Position numbers and translations under genes: made by a program | The notes under the pieces: model-generated | What the model was told of the DNA's origin: nothing | The model's database searches: none | What the model saw: the letters and a program-made list of their open reading frames with translations, nothing else | Assembly (NCBI GenBank): GCA_036936605.1 | Contig: JAUPFV010000003.1 | Location: 153,110,997-153,174,996, forward strand | Source: Limnanthes douglasii subsp. nivea | Lineage: Eukaryota; Streptophyta; Magnoliopsida; Brassicales; Limnanthaceae | Reading direction: 5' to 3' | Length of the DNA stretch: 64,000 nt | Part shown: piece after piece, positions 1 through 12,643 of the stretch | Layout: the number at the start of each line of letters is the position of its first letter | Position numbering within the stretch: the stretch's first letter is position 1

Positions 1-2042
1 TACCCGAGGAGGTATAGAGTGGTAAGGATATAAAATTATCAAATCTAAGAGTTTTTGGTTGTACAACATATGTTCATATAAGTGATCAAGGCAGAAACAA
101 GCTTGATCCGAAATGGAAAATATGTTTCCTGCTCGGTTATGGAAAAAATGAGTTCGGTTATCGTGTTTGGGATGAGTTGAATAAGAAGATGATACGAAGT
201 AGAGATGTGATCTTCAATGAAACAGTGATGTACAAAGACATATATAAAACTGAAGAAAATGACTCAAAGCCGTATGAATCAGTATTTACAGATATGGAGG
301 GAGTCCTAGATAGTCAAGAAATAGAGCCGATCAGATTAACCCCTCAACAAGGAGAGTCCGTTGGACAGACCGATTGACAGCAATCCGATATCCTATAGCC
401 GACAAGGGCAGCTCCTGTTTTACAAAGATCTTCCCGACCCTATGTACCCAACATGAGATACTTGAACTATCTGTTACTTACCGATGGAGGGGAACCTGAA
501 TGCTATGATGAAGCTTGCCAGACCAGTGATGCCAGTAAGTGGGAGTTTGCCATGAAAAATGAGATGAAGTCTTTAATCTCAAATAATAAATGGGACCTAA
601 CTAAGTTACCAATGGGTAAAAAGGAACTTCATAACAAATGGGTGTATTGGGTGAAAGATGAGCACAATGACTCTAAGAGATACAAAGCCTGACTAGTTGT
701 CAAAGGGTTCCAGCAAAAGGAAGTAATTGATTACACCGATATTTTTTCTCCAGTTGTAAAGCTCAATACTATTAGATCAGTGTTGAGTATTGTTGCCATT
801 GAAGACCTTTATCTTGAACAGTTAGATGGGAAGACTGCATTTCTTCACGAGGATTTGGATGAGGAGATATACATGTATCAACCAAAAGGTTTCTTAAAAG
901 AGGGGAAAGAAAACATGGTATGCAGACTTAAGAAAAGTTTGTATGGTTTAAATCAAGCTCCAAGACAGTGGTACAAGAAATTTGATGGTTTTATGCACAA
1001 AAAGAGTTTTCAGAAGTTTAATGCGGACCATTGTTGCTATTTTAAAAGATATAAGTCCAGTTATATCATTTTGCTACTCTATGTTGATGATATGTTAGTA
1101 GCAGGTTGTGATATGGATGCTATTAGAAGATTGAAGCTACAATTGTTAAAAGAATTTGACATGAAGGACTTGGGTCCTACGAAGAAGATTCTTGGAATGC
1201 AAATCATAAGAGATAAGCATAGAAAAGTTTTGCAGTTATCTCAGTCAGAGTACATCGATCGCGTTTTGAAGAGATTTATCATGTGTGATGCAAAACCAGT
1301 TTGTACATCATTGGCAGGTCACTTTCGTTTATCTAAGGATCAATCCCCTAAGACGGATGAAGAAAAAGACTGTATGGCTAAGTTTCCTTACGCCTCAGCT
1401 ATTGGAAGTTTGATGTATGCAATGGTCTGTACAAGACCAGACATTAGTCATGCAGTGGGAGTTGTGAGTAGGTTTATGTCAAACCCATTGAAAATTCATT
1501 GGGAAGCTGTCAAATGGAGTTTGATGTACATACTAGGTACCACAGAAAAGTGTTTGTACTTTGGTAAGGGTGAGTTAAAGGTACAAGGCTGCGTAGATGC
1601 AAATTTTGGAGGTGAAGTTGATCACCGGAAAAGCACTACCGGTTATATATTTACTATTGGAACTACAACTGTTAGTTGGATGTCAAAGTTACAGAAAATT
1701 GACACTCTATCAACTACAGAGGATGAGTATGTAGCAGTGACCGAAGCCAGTAAAGAGATGATATGGTTTCAAGGTTTGTTAACCGAGTTAAGATTTAAAC
1801 AGAAGAACAACGTTCTGCATAGTGATAGTCAAAGCGCAATTCAATTGGCGAAGAATTCAACATTTCATTCAAGAACCAAGCAAATCAGTCTTCATTATCA
1901 TTTCATTAGATCTTTATTGGAAGATGAGGTGCTAATACTAAAAAATATCCAAAGAAGCAAGAATCCAGCTGATATGTTGACAAAGACAGTAGCCATTGAA
2001 AAACTGAAGTTGTGTTCAGCTTCAGTTTGTCTGCAAGAGTAA
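1..2042 (+). pseudogene. Ty1/copia pol relic (Tork-like): integrase C-end, RT, RNase H
   Basis: This is the downstream half of a copia polyprotein. The integrase C-terminal region is read to about 376 (FGCTTYVHI, then FLLGYG). Reverse transcriptase follows from about 453, with KGFQQKE, the catalytic YVDDML near 1080 and the ILGMQI motif. RNase H follows (STTGYIF near 1640, SDSQSAIQLAKN near 1825), ending PADMLTK and a stop at 2042. The YHFIRSLLED...NPADMLTK ending resembles the Tork/Tnt1 lineage. A TGA at 690-692 sits where other copias have KARLV, consistent with CGA to TGA decay, and frames shift near 376-453 and 700-780. The 5' half lies outside the window. Identity as copia pol is certain; the lineage is an inference. 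Confidence 0.93.
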
Positions 2043-2099
2043 TATGACCAGAAAGATCTGCTGCATAAATCAAGGTGTGAAGATAGGTTGAAACCAATC

Positions 2100-2113
2100 T
2101 TCAAGTGGGAGAT
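2100..2113 (+). other. Polypurine tract of first copia
   Basis: The purine-rich stretch TCAAGTGGGAGATT lies directly before the LTR start TGTTATTTTG, the usual place of plus-strand priming in Ty1/copia elements. Confidence 0.7.
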
Positions 2114-2536
2114 TGTTATTTTGACATAATAATCCAGCCTTATTCAACATGTTATTATTTGATGGAAGAGATGCTAGATGAAAAGACAGTGAAGATGAGG
2201 CAAGTGATAAACACATTAAAGAGAACTGGAGTGAATTGAAAAGATAGTGTAATTTTAGTGGGTCATAAATTACACATTAAGAAGGAGTGTAATATGTTTC
2301 CTTTTTTAATTCTTACAGTCTCTACAGAACCTAGTGTTAGGGTTTTTGTGTATTCACCAAAAACGGCAGAGTCACTGTGTTCTTCTAAATAAAATTGATC
2401 TGCAACAGATCCGGAGACGTAGACATAATTTGCTGAACTCCGTTAACAATTGTGTGTTTTATTTCACTTTTGTTTTGTGCTTTCCTTTTTTTTCTTTTGA
2501 TCTGATTTGACAGGAAATTAGCATATTTCCCTTACA
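2114..2536 (+). repeat. 3' LTR of the Tork-like copia
   Basis: The repeat starts TGTTATTTTG after the polypurine tract and ends CCCTTACA, giving TG...CA ends and 423 bp. Immediately after it the sequence becomes a minus-strand copia integrase, so the right boundary is sharp. The 5' LTR lies outside the window and cannot be compared. Confidence 0.75.
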
Positions 2537-4195
2537 GAGGTGTCTGTGGAAGATATTCTTAGTATAAACGCTTGTTCTTTAGCAAAAGAGAGTATTGGTC
2601 TAAATTCCCCACCCAATCACTTTGAACAACCTTTATGGACCTTTCAAATTGTTTCTCAACAAGATTTTGAAGTTTTTAAAGATGTTAAAGACCCAAATTT
2701 TGTCCTTGATAGGGTAAAACCAAGTGTACCTTGAATGATCATCAAAGAAAATAACGTGGAACCTATACCCCTTTGTAGATAGAACAGGAGAATGACCCAA
2801 TACATCAGTGTGTATGAGGTCCAGAATGTTAACTGTGACACATTCCCAATTGACAAGGCTCACAAAAGTTCATTGCATTATTATCAATTAAGTTGAGATT
2901 ACAAGAATTTAAAACAGAATTGAGAGTATTTAGAGATGGATAGCCAAGCTTCATATGCCATCCATCCTTTAGGGAATTACAAACAACAGACTGTACATTG
3001 GAAACATTAGCTTGAGGTGAACTAATTGATGCTTTTCTTGCTTGTGACTTACGGTAGCTTTCCAACATATACAAACCATTCTCAAATGTCTCTCTTAGAA
3101 GAATAGTCCTTGTTCCTTTTTCCTTCACAAAGCAAAACCCATCATGAAATTCAACAAACACATTATTATTTTTAGTAAGTTGAAAAACAGAAACTAAATT
3201 CTTGTTTATTAGGGAACATGTAGAATATTTGAGAGTAAAATAGGTCTTTTGGTTTTAGAATATAGGTTAGAACTGCCAATATGTTTAATAGGTAACCTTT
3301 GACCACTACCAACCAGCACACTCTTATTACATGAGTACTCAGATTTGAGTCAACAAACCTGAATTTCCTGTAACATGGTGGCTAGCACAATTGTCAACAA
3401 ACCAGGCATTGTCACCTATAATGTCTTGAGTAGTAACATAGGAAGCTTGTTCTCCTTCATTTTTACCTTGATCTGTTGGTGTGTTTCCCGTGACAGAGGG
3501 ATCATCTCTGTAGTAGCAAACAGGGCAGAATGACCATACCTACTACAAATCTGGCAGGTTGGTTTGTTCTGAGAGAACCTACCACCTCTTCCTCTGTAGT
3601 AGTTACCCCTGCCTCTGCTATTGTTTGAGTAGTTAGACCTCCCTCTATAGTTTTTAATCTATCCTCTGGTACCACCATAGAAACCTCTTGAGCTGCTATT
3701 GTTTTCTTGTTGCTTGAGATCTGTCTTTTGAGTGAAGTTGACAGAGGCCAAACCCATGTTAGCGATCGCTTTGTAGATTTAGCAATGATTCAAGTTTGCT
3801 ATCAGATGTGAGCAGACTTGTTTGTAGATATAGCCAACTCAAGTCCTCTTTGTCTATCAGACTCACCATAATAGGGTGTATTTTGAGTCCAATCCAGCTA
3901 GAACTTGGGTGACTAAGTCATCCATAGACACACCACAACCAGCAAGCAGCAAATTATCACAAATAGAATTCATCTTGTTCACGTATTCAAACATTGAAGT
4001 GTTACCTTTACGAGTTCGCTGGAACTCATACTCAAAATATGTAATTGTGGCTCTTGTTTGTGAGCTAGCGAGTTTTCTTGCAGCTTCCCAGAGACCATTT
4101 GAAGTCTCATCCTCCATTAACTGAGCAGCTACCTTTGGGCTCATGGTTAAGTAAAGTCAACCCAGAAAGAGTTGATCCTTAACTGATTCTTTGTA
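2537..4195 (-). pseudogene. Minus-strand copia relic (gag, protease, integrase)
   Basis: Read from 4195 down to 2537. Gag from KDQLFLG through MSPKVAAQLME (start 4144); zinc knuckle CQICSRYGHSA near 3550; protease site near 3400 degraded to DNCASHHVTG (normally DSGAS); GAG-pre-integrase near 3160-2830; integrase HTDVLGHSP and the DDHSRYTWFYPIKD block near 2860-2640. Integrase stops at 2537 where the first copia is inserted. The N-terminal part of gag and the primer site are missing: gag joins LTR-like sequence near 4195. It closely resembles the element at 35557-40963, so it belongs to the same family. Many stops make it non-functional. Confidence 0.9.
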
Positions 4196-4690
4196 TTTTA
4201 TTCGTTTTGTTTCCTTTAATTTCAACAGCTCAAAACACTACCATATATATAGGTAGTTGGTACAGGATGTGAGGGAATCTTTTATTGTTCTAACGGATTG
4301 AATGTAAATAAGACACACATAGTTACATTTTGAATTTTGTACAAGAGAGTGTGACAAGTCCAAAGGACTAGCACAATGTTTTAACTTGTGATGAGTCTAG
4401 TGTAAGTCACAAACTTTGGGTCTTGGGTCTTGCCCAATGCTTGACGCGAAACACCTTAGGGAGAGTTCCATATGATTTCTCAACTTGTTGTTTCAAGATG
4501 AAGAAGAGGAAGTCAGCTGGTTGTACTTCGAAACCCTTCGAAACCCTAGCTGACTTCTCTTCTTTCTTAGTCTCCCTCAGCTGCCGGTGAGAGACACTCT
4601 CGTTTCCGAGGAGTCCTTTAAGACCGGAATGAGGATTACTCTTGACATGTCGACATAACCATTGACTTTCTAGACAATCAGACAGAATTG
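4196..4690 (-). repeat. Degraded 5' LTR of the minus-strand copia
   Basis: The reverse complement carries the landmarks of the LTRs at 35557 and 40478: GAAGTCAGCTAGGG with its inverted partner, TTGTACAAAATTC, and an ACCTATATATATGGTAG-like TATA segment (seen here as ACCATATATATAGGTAG near 4240). Ends are eroded, so coordinates are approximate. Confidence 0.65.
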
Positions 4691-7090
4691 AAGACATCAA
4701 AAGAGAGATTAAGAATATTAACTCACAAATAGAAATAAAATGATGAAAACTTATAAATACTATGAGAGTAATTGGCATTTTGTAAACAAAATGCTAAAAA
4801 ATTACAAATCCTACAAATTGGGTAGTTGTAGTCACCCACATATAAATAGAACACTAGACCAGACTGTATATATAAATATATATCTAACACAGTTTCTGAA
4901 TCTCGACTATTCATACTTCTATTTCTGACCTAATTATAGAAGTTTACTTTTTCAGACACCATAATATTGTTCCAATTCGGAAGTTCGGGAGCCATCTAAA
5001 GAAGGATTCAGCTCACACAATCACTAACCGAAGTATTGCTTTTAGCTTTGATAACCCAAAACCGCCTACCTCCAAAAGGAGAATTAAGGATTTGGACTTG
5101 TTGACCTTAACTAACACATATATAAGGTTGTTACCACCTCCGTCTCCTTCCTCCAAGATCATTAATTAGTGGTGAGTAGTGGATTTCTAATGGAATAAAA
5201 TTGTGGGTAGTTGGTTTCTGATGGAATGAAATTATAAGTATATGGGAAGTTATATTATTTTCTCTTCTCAAACAAAATTAAATCAGTCTTCTGGCATATT
5301 TTTAAATCCCTCTATTTCTCAATCTTTTATTATTCATGAGCTACATTTGTAATTTATTATATTATTTTTTTCACAAGCATTAATGTTATCGATAAAATTA
5401 GACATTTTGGTGCCATGCCGCTTCATTTTACTCATATATAGTTCTATTTTGATTATCTCTAAATCTAACTTAGATTTTAAGATTAGTAGACTAATAATTT
5501 TGGATATTTTGAAAGAATAATAATAAATAAAGTATAAAAACAAATAAAATAATAATAAAATTTTAGCGTTATATATTTATCTAGATAATAATAAATATTA
5601 ATATTTATTTTTTAGATAAATTTAAAAATAGAAAATGAAAGTGAATATGGAAAACTAGGTCTTAAAACGCCTCATCAGATGCATAAGACGCGTCCGAAAT
5701 GATTACCCACCACCTAAGAGGCAACATCGGCGTCAAAGTTTTAATATCTTTCCGCCCCGCTTATTTCCATATAATTCCGCTAGTGGTTGTTACATCAGCA
5801 ACACAGCTAAGGTTATCTCTCAATACCTGCTTTAAAAAATCCAATGAGCCTAAATACCTTACAAATGGGAAATGCATAATCTCTCAAGTTAACAAATAAG
5901 TTGTAACACTTCAAATCAAAGTTAACAATACTCTTTGAATGCATATAATTCCGTTCCAAAACTTACACCCATGGTGGCAATGATAAGCTATTATGATGAT
6001 TTAGTTGCCTGACATTTTCACATAACTCAGAAACATAAAAAAAGATGACCTTATTCCAATTACATAACTTTTTAGATTGTTAGCAATTAAGTTACTAAAT
6101 GTTTCGCATACAATTTGGCACCAAACGGGAAACAAACTCAACTACAATGTCAAATATATTAATTTGAACCATAAATCAAACCCAATCCCAATTGTAACCT
6201 CAAATCAAATACCATCCAAATTCTCCAAATCAACCCTATTTAATATATATAATACTAATTGAATAATTTAGGTCAATAACAAATTCCAACGTAATATTGC
6301 ATATATTAAGCAGGAATAATACTAATTAATGTTAAGAGACAATTTACCTTTAATTTCAGCCTAATTTTTTCAAGATAACAGAACTCTCTTTCAAAATCTA
6401 GTTTAGAACTTTCGAATTTCTTCGTGATATTTAAATGTATAGATATTTAAATTTGGATGAAATTTTGAAAAAACTATGGATTAAAGGGAAAACTTGAAGG
6501 GTTAATAAAGGTTTTGAAAAGGAAAAAAATTGAAGTGTTTGGAAAAAGGATTTACTGGCTGAAAAAATATTTATGGCTGAGAAGGAAGAAGAAAAGAAGG
6601 GTTTGAAAAAGGTCAAATATATATTGAGCTGAAAAGAGTTTTGTATCTGGGAACAAAGAAAAGGCGTAGAGTCTGAGATGATTTGGGTAAAGAAAGGGAA
6701 AATAAAACAGATAAATGAGTCGAGGGAAAATAAAGTAAAAATAGGAGGCAAAATATTAATTTCTTATTATTATAAATGAAATAAGAGACATGAACTTATA
6801 TTTATCGTCAATGGTTATGTAAACCAATGAGATTTGCTACCAAATATTTGGTCGGTTATAAATTCGTGGTAATAACGAAAGTCGATTCGCAACGGATTAA
6901 ATGACGACGGGTTATAAAACATTATTTTTCCATTAATGTATATTATGTTTGCACAACTAATTTTGAAAACATATACAGAGTAGAAACAATATATTTTATG
7001 AGGTCGCTTTACTGCAGTTTGAAGGAGTTCCCTCTTATTAAACAAACAAACCAGACAGCAAGTATAGAAATGATATCTCACATTTCTATA
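4691..7090. other. AT-rich intergenic DNA, no gene seen
   Basis: Short open frames occur on both strands but none shows a recognisable domain, coherent composition or a matching neighbour. No LTR ends, primer-binding sites or terminal inverted repeats were found. Probably decayed transposon and spacer DNA. Confidence 0.5.
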
Positions 7091-7098
7091 AATTTTTA

Positions 7099-7200
7099 TG
7101 GAAATGATAACGGTCATTTCAAGATCAGTATGGAAATGATAACGGTCATTTCAAAGATTAATATGATGGAAATGATAACGGTCATTTCGAAGATCAAATG
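7099..7200. repeat. Minisatellite, 3 units of about 32-36 bp
   Basis: Three consecutive units (7099, 7131, 7167) each begin TGGAAATGATAACGGTCATT and differ in their 3' tails. The core GAAATGATAACGGTCATTTC is an imperfect palindrome, so each unit could form a short hairpin. Confidence 0.85.
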
Positions 7201-7489
7201 TACACGGTTTGTCTCTTATATAGACAAATTACTAACTGTTTGATCTTATCTTACTAACTGACATAATAACACGTGTCTGTTCAATGTTTATCCAACACAG
7301 TTTACATGATAAAAGTAGTTAAAAACCAGGTTGGAGTAAGCTCAATTAAAGTAGATGCGACGAACAAATCATGCGAGCTTACGGTCGTTAATTTGAGTAA
7401 ACAAGAGTAGGCGACTATCTCGAGGCGAAAATAAGCGTTTTGGGAGTTGTGTAAGTGTTTCCTATTTAGTTGCGTTATGTGTTAAACCA

Positions 7490-7735
7490 ACTAAAGAAGC
7501 CTCACTCCAAAAATGATTACAAGACCAAACACAAAGAATAAATAGAAGTTCAAGCCGAAAAAACATGTACCTTCTACAGCACATTACAACCGTTGTAAAT
7601 GATCCCAAATACAACTTATTTATTCTATTTGTACAATGGTACAAACATGGATAGTTATTTAAAAATCCAGCACCCTATGCAGCAACTTGTACATCTTCTA
7701 CAACTATTAATAGTCACTTCTAGCGATGAAAGAAA
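7490..7735. repeat. Dispersed repeat, copy 1
   Basis: Resembles 43890-44125 in the same orientation: shared landmarks include AAGTTCAAGCC, AAACATGT, a CAA-CTTATTTATT segment, and the run CTACAACTATTAATA followed by CATGAAAGAAA or GATGAAAGAAA. In both places a copia relic follows a few hundred bases downstream, so this may be an old LTR fragment. Ends could not be defined. Confidence 0.5.
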
Positions 7736-7954
7736 GACATGATTTGAAATTAATAAAATAACTACGAAAATCTTAAAAGGATTAGAACACATTCTTTTTA
7801 TTATTTATCCGTTGGTATCCGAGTTATATACATTCATTAGCAAATTCAATTATCCAGCTAACTCGGAGTCTTTAGATTTTTAGTGTGCTAATATTTATCA
7901 TCTTTTAAGAAGCAATAACTTAAAAATTAATCAAATTTGTACTTTATATGCAAC

Positions 7955-8759
7955 CAACTAAGATATAAATTACTTTATGCATTCGGAGACTATGATCTTA
8001 CCAATTATTAGAGGAAACAAGCTATGAGATATCATTAGTTGAGATAAATCATGTTTTCATTAGCTTATTCATTGAGCAGATAATGTTGTGATAGAAAACG
8101 TTTAATATGGTTATTAGATAGTCAAGGATCAGCTACTCTTGGAGTGATTGTATAACACCATAACCTAAAACATAGTTGTTCAGCTTATGGAAGAAGAAAC
8201 TTCAAAAGTTTTATAGGACAACACATTAGACTTTCAAGATCTCAAACTAGATCTATAATTACTTATTTGAAGTCTGAATTTCATAAGACTTGCAAATGAA
8301 GCAATACTATGGAAGAGTATCTATGAAAAATGAAATGGTCTCCAAAAAACTTAACCTAGCTGGGTCTCCTGTTTTTGTTGATTACCAAATGTCTCAAATT
8401 TTTACAAGTTCAAATGTTGTGTACACACTAATTGCAGTTAGTCTTGTTGACACCAAGGTGAAAAAATAACTAGATCTGCAAGCCACTCTCCTTACTTTTG
8501 AGAATAGGCTAGAACAACTAACCATGTTTTATGACTCGATAGTTAATTTGGATCATGCCTCAATCAACTTCACAACTATAAAAGTTAAGAATATGACACC
8601 TAATAACTTTAAAGTTCATAATAGTGATTACTTTAGGGGGTCAAGATAGATGTTTTTGTGGAAGAAATACGTATTCAAAAAACTATAAATAATTAAAGGA
8701 GGGAAGATACACCACTACTACTTGTCAAGTGCGTGGCAAGTATGATCTCATAAGTGTCT
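7955..8759 (+). pseudogene. Decayed copia gag, part 1
   Basis: Despite many stops the reading matches copia gag: an MILPIIRGNKL block near 7995 (compare MVLPMVKGNKL at 36240), ARITYFKSEF-like and MEEY-like stretches near 8260-8310, and a zinc-knuckle trace CQVRGKYDLISVYC near 8720-8763. It is interrupted by the hAT element at 8768 and resumes after 9835. Confidence 0.8.
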
Positions 8760-9835
8760 ACTGCAACTAGGGATGACAATGGGTCGAATTGGGTGCAGAT
8801 ATTGCTAAACTAATACATATCCCACGTTTATTTTTCTAAATCCATCGGGTTCGGATATCCGTCCGGACAGAAGATCTTGTTCCATCGCCAAACCTGTCGG
8901 ATTTGGGTACCCACCCGCGGTGGCCATGCATCATGGATTTATCCATAAAAGCATTCGTAATTAATTATCCAATAAACAATTAACAGAACAAAAAATAATA
9001 TATTAAAATAATAATTATTATATATATGAGACATAATATAACTCTTAAATTTAATGACAAATATAAACATTTAGTAACAAATTTAGAAAAATATTTATAA
9101 TTAAAAAATATATATATAATATAACTTGTTTTAAATATAGAGTGATATGTTTCAAAATATAATTTAGGATAAATAACAAATATTTTGGTAGGCTTTATCA
9201 TTAATTGTTTGGGGATAAGATTTCATACAGTCCACAAGAAAAATATTTAAAAGAAAAAAAGTTGAAAAATCAAATTAAATGCTTATATTTTGAGTGATAT
9301 TTTAAATAAAAATACATTATCTAAGGATAATTAATAATTATTTTGTTATATATTCTCAAAAATTAATTTGAAAATTATATATTAATTTTATATAGACAAG
9401 AATGGAAAAATATTTAAAAAAGACATTGAAAAATCAAATATAATATTTAAAGGTAGAATAATAGTTTTCAAAATATATTATACGTAGTAATAATTAATAA
9501 AATATTTTGTTATCCAGTAATAATCAATGTATAGTTTTGGTATATGATGTGAATGACTTTAGCTTAAAATTTTATAAACAATACTGAATAATATATTATT
9601 TTATATCAATATTAATTTTACGGGTATTTGTTGCATATTATCGGTGGGTCAGGTTCGGATTGGTACCCACAAATTTTTATTAAAATCTACAATCCGATCA
9701 AAACCCGGTGGATAGTAAATTTTTAAATCCATAATTTTTCCATGTAAATTTTTGAAAACCCATAACTCATCTCATCGGATAGGGTCGGATGGGGAACCCA
9801 CATGTTCGGAAAAAATTATTATCCATAACTGCAAC
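8760..9835. mobile_element. Non-autonomous hAT-like element with 8-bp TSD
   Basis: The element body is 8768-9827. It is flanked on both sides by ACTGCAAC (8760-8767 and 9828-9835), an 8-bp target duplication typical of hAT transposons. The left end TAGGGATGACAATGG and the reverse complement of the right end (TATGGATAATAATTT) form imperfect inverted repeats, about 11 of 15 matching. The interior is AT-rich, with GGGTACCC-rich subterminal blocks near 8830-8920 and 9640-9800, and no transposase was seen. It splits a copia relic, whose reading resumes after the duplication. Confidence 0.82.
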
Positions 9836-10200
9836 TGAAAGGGGATCATATTGTGTTGGAGTTTATTCATAGTGATCAAAACAAGTCTGAGCAAGAATAG
9901 AGAGCCTTTATATATACCAAAAATCAACTAGTTAAAAATGACTCGTTTGTGGAAAATGGTGCTAGCAATGTTGTCACGTGAACTCCTTAGTTAATATTAG
10001 TGAAAGTTGAGTATTTTAGTAAGAATTCAATCATTGATAACCGTGGTGAAAATATAAAAATTACACACATTTGCAGTTCAAATTAACGCATTTACAGCTA
10101 AAACTGCTACTTTATATAATAAACTACATGTTACCAAATGCAACAAAACTTTACTATAAATTTAGAAACTTACACTACATAATCCTATATACCTTGAATT
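9836..10200 (+). pseudogene. Decayed copia, part 2 (protease region)
   Basis: Continues the relic cut by the hAT element. Near 9955-9990 a frame reads NGASNVVT, matching the copia protease DSGASHHVT with the catalytic Asp replaced. Downstream VEYFSKN and ITHIC align with the SEYSG...IKHIG region of the intact family. Similarity fades near 10200. Confidence 0.7.
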
Positions 10201-11094
10201 TGATGACAATTTTACTAGGCCATAAAGTTAGTGATAACTTACCCGAATAACCGAGGGTGAATTATGCAAGTTGAAGAGTACTGTGTTCATTTCATAGATT
10301 CTAAAGTCATTTACCTAAGGTTTTCAATGTTGTAAATTTTTCTAATAGTCAACATGATGTGTCTAACAGTTTGGTTTCCCTAAGTGAATGATGGTGTATT
10401 ACTCTAGGTCAAAAATAGAGTTTCACCTCTTATTTTAAATCTTGTATCTCTTATTTTAAAGTCTTGTAACGTTTCTAGTAGATATCGTAATGAAATTATG
10501 TTATGTGATTCTTACCAATTAGAAAATCTTATGAATTTTCTTATTGTTGGTATGCTCTCAATCTAAATATGTATTTAACTCGATGTATAGTGACCGATAA
10601 GGTCCTACTCAAATACTCTCTAAGTCAAGATTTAAATTCGATATACTTTTTGTTAATGATTTTTTTAAAAATAGCTTTACTTGGAAATAAAAGCTTCTCA
10701 TACCAATGAGAGGTGACTTTAGGAGTTTGTTACTTTGAAAAGGAGTGTGAGATCCTGCTCAAAACATCGTGTGCTCAACGCATGCATGTTGTGGAGACAA
10801 GTTAAACATTCATTGCCCAATCTAAGGTTTTCTACATGTGTTGTCCAACATTGTTTCTTACTGCTACATATTTAATTAATATACTTCATATATTTTCCTA
10901 TGTGACCTTTCTTTTTATGAGAAATGATATAACTCTAAACCTAACTACTCTTTCATAAGGATACTTATTTGTGCATGTTTTGCATGCATTAGAAATTTCA
11001 ATTCACTCCATAAAGTAAATATTCTTAAGGTATAATGATACCCACGCCTTAACTCAACTAGTATCACGACTTAACTCAACTAGTAGGATTCATG
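10201..11094. other. Spacer, nothing recognised
   Basis: AT-rich, no open frame with a domain and no repeat ends found. Its right limit is the first breakpoint of the 10-kb tandem duplication (CATG at 11091-11094). Confidence 0.5.
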
Positions 11095-11158
11095 TGTCAA
11101 TGAATTGAGTTTTGAATTAATTATAGCTTTTTGGGCTACAAGATTTATAAACAAAAAG

Positions 11159-11643
11159 TGTTACATGTCTAAAAATGTTTAATCTTGACTACTTGGGTTA
11201 CATTATATTGGAGATCATGGTGTTCCCAAGATATCCATTGGAGAGGTCAAGAAAGAAGAAGAGGAGCTGGTCGAAGACAACCCTAAACTCAGCTCCTCAC
11301 TTAGTGTCTAACTCTAAACGGTGTTGTTGTGTGTGTTTTGGTATTGGATCGGTCAGCACTCAAGGCTTGGTCTAGAAGGTGTTAGAAGACTATCCATGAC
11401 CCATTTAGAGCAAGTCACTAATACTTGGCTTTATTATATCAGTGTAACCAAACAAATGTAACTGAATATTATCTTTGTAACCAAACAAAGTCTATAAATC
11501 ACTAACAACCTCATATGGGAATATTCCCAAGGTTGTTAGTGTTTGTGCTTGTATATAAGCAGCAGAATTTTATGGTGCTCTTTCAGGAATCAAAAAAAGA
11601 TTTATATTTCTAAACTATTTTGTTTTTCTTCTTCAATCTAACT
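11159..11643 (+). repeat. 5' LTR of copia, unit 1
   Basis: Starts TGTTACATG and ends ...CTAACT just before the primer-binding site TGGTATCAGATCC at 11644. The 485-bp length agrees with the 486-bp LTRs of the related full-length element. The start was chosen by that similarity; the matching 3' LTR has been lost. Confidence 0.7.
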
Positions 11644-11656
11644 TGGTATCAGATCC
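11644..11656 (+). other. Primer-binding site, copia unit 1
   Basis: TGGTATCAGATCC follows the LTR. It matches the tRNA-iMet complement normally used by plant copia elements. Confidence 0.75.
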
Positions 11657-11671
11657 ACCTTCAAGCCTTCA

Positions 11672-12643
11672 ATGGAAACTTCAAACGATTCCCCATCTTT
11701 TAGCTCGTACTCCATTGGATCTATCGTCTCGAACAACTCATGTTTCTTCTCAAAAAACATGCACTTGCATTAAATCAGCATTGTCAATAATATTCGTCTA
11801 GATAGAAGCAACTATCTCTTATGGAAAACCATTGTTTTACCTATGATTAAAGGTAATAAACTATGGTGTTTTATCACTAGAGAAAAGGTTTGTCCACCTA
11901 AGTTTGTTACAAACACAGAGGGTACTGTCACTGAGAATCCAGAGTTTGAAGAATGGGTGGCTAAAGATCAGCTGCTACTTGGGTGGCTTTACTCCACTAT
12001 GAGCCCTGAGATAGCAGCTCAGTTGGTGGAAGAACAGTCAGCTAAAGATCTTTGAGAGGCTGCTGGCAAGTTGTCTGGTTCACAGACTAGAGCCAGGATT
12101 ACATATTACAAGGTTGAGTTTTAAAGAACTCGTAAAGGAGCCTCAACAATGTTTGAGTACTTAAATAAGGTGAAAATAATTTATGACAACCTAATCCTAG
12201 CTGGTTGTCTAACTTATATTGATGATCTGGTAACATAAGTCCTTACAGGTCTTGATTCAGAATATACACCCATTGTGGCCAGTCTTGCTGATATGGAAGG
12301 GCTGTGCTAGCTTAACTTACAAACAAGCTTGCTAACATTTGAAAGCAGACTTGAGGAACTCACTGGTTTACAAATTTCAGTGTCTAACATCAATATATCT
12401 AGTGTAAATTTTTCTCGTATAAGTGAATCAAAGCAACAACTCACTAACTCTAATCATAGAGGTTTTTTTCCTAATAACAGAGGTGCTAACAGAGGTTACA
12501 GAGGAAGAGATGGGTTTAATGCTAACTATGGAACTAGAGAAAGGGGTAACTTTTACAGGGTCACAGGAGGAAAGTTCTCACAGAACAAGCCAACCTGTCA
12601 GATATGTATTAGGTATGGTCGCTCTGCTGTTGTTTGTTATTAA
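11672..12643 (+). pseudogene. Copia gag, unit 1
   Basis: Gag nucleocapsid relic starting METSNDS at 11672. Recognisable blocks are the LW-TIVLPMIKGNKLWCF segment near 11820, WVAKDQLLLGWLYSTMSP near 11958, the SRLEELTGLQ helix near 12340, the NRG-rich basic tail, and the zinc knuckle CQICIRYGRSAVVC near 12593. The knuckle histidine is replaced by Arg, as in unit 2, so that change predates the duplication. Frame is lost at TAA 11772, TGA 12053 and elsewhere. Confidence 0.88.

Noticed and set aside
7099..7200. CRISPR-like array
   Set aside because: Only three units with tiny unequal spacers in plant nuclear DNA; a minisatellite explains it.
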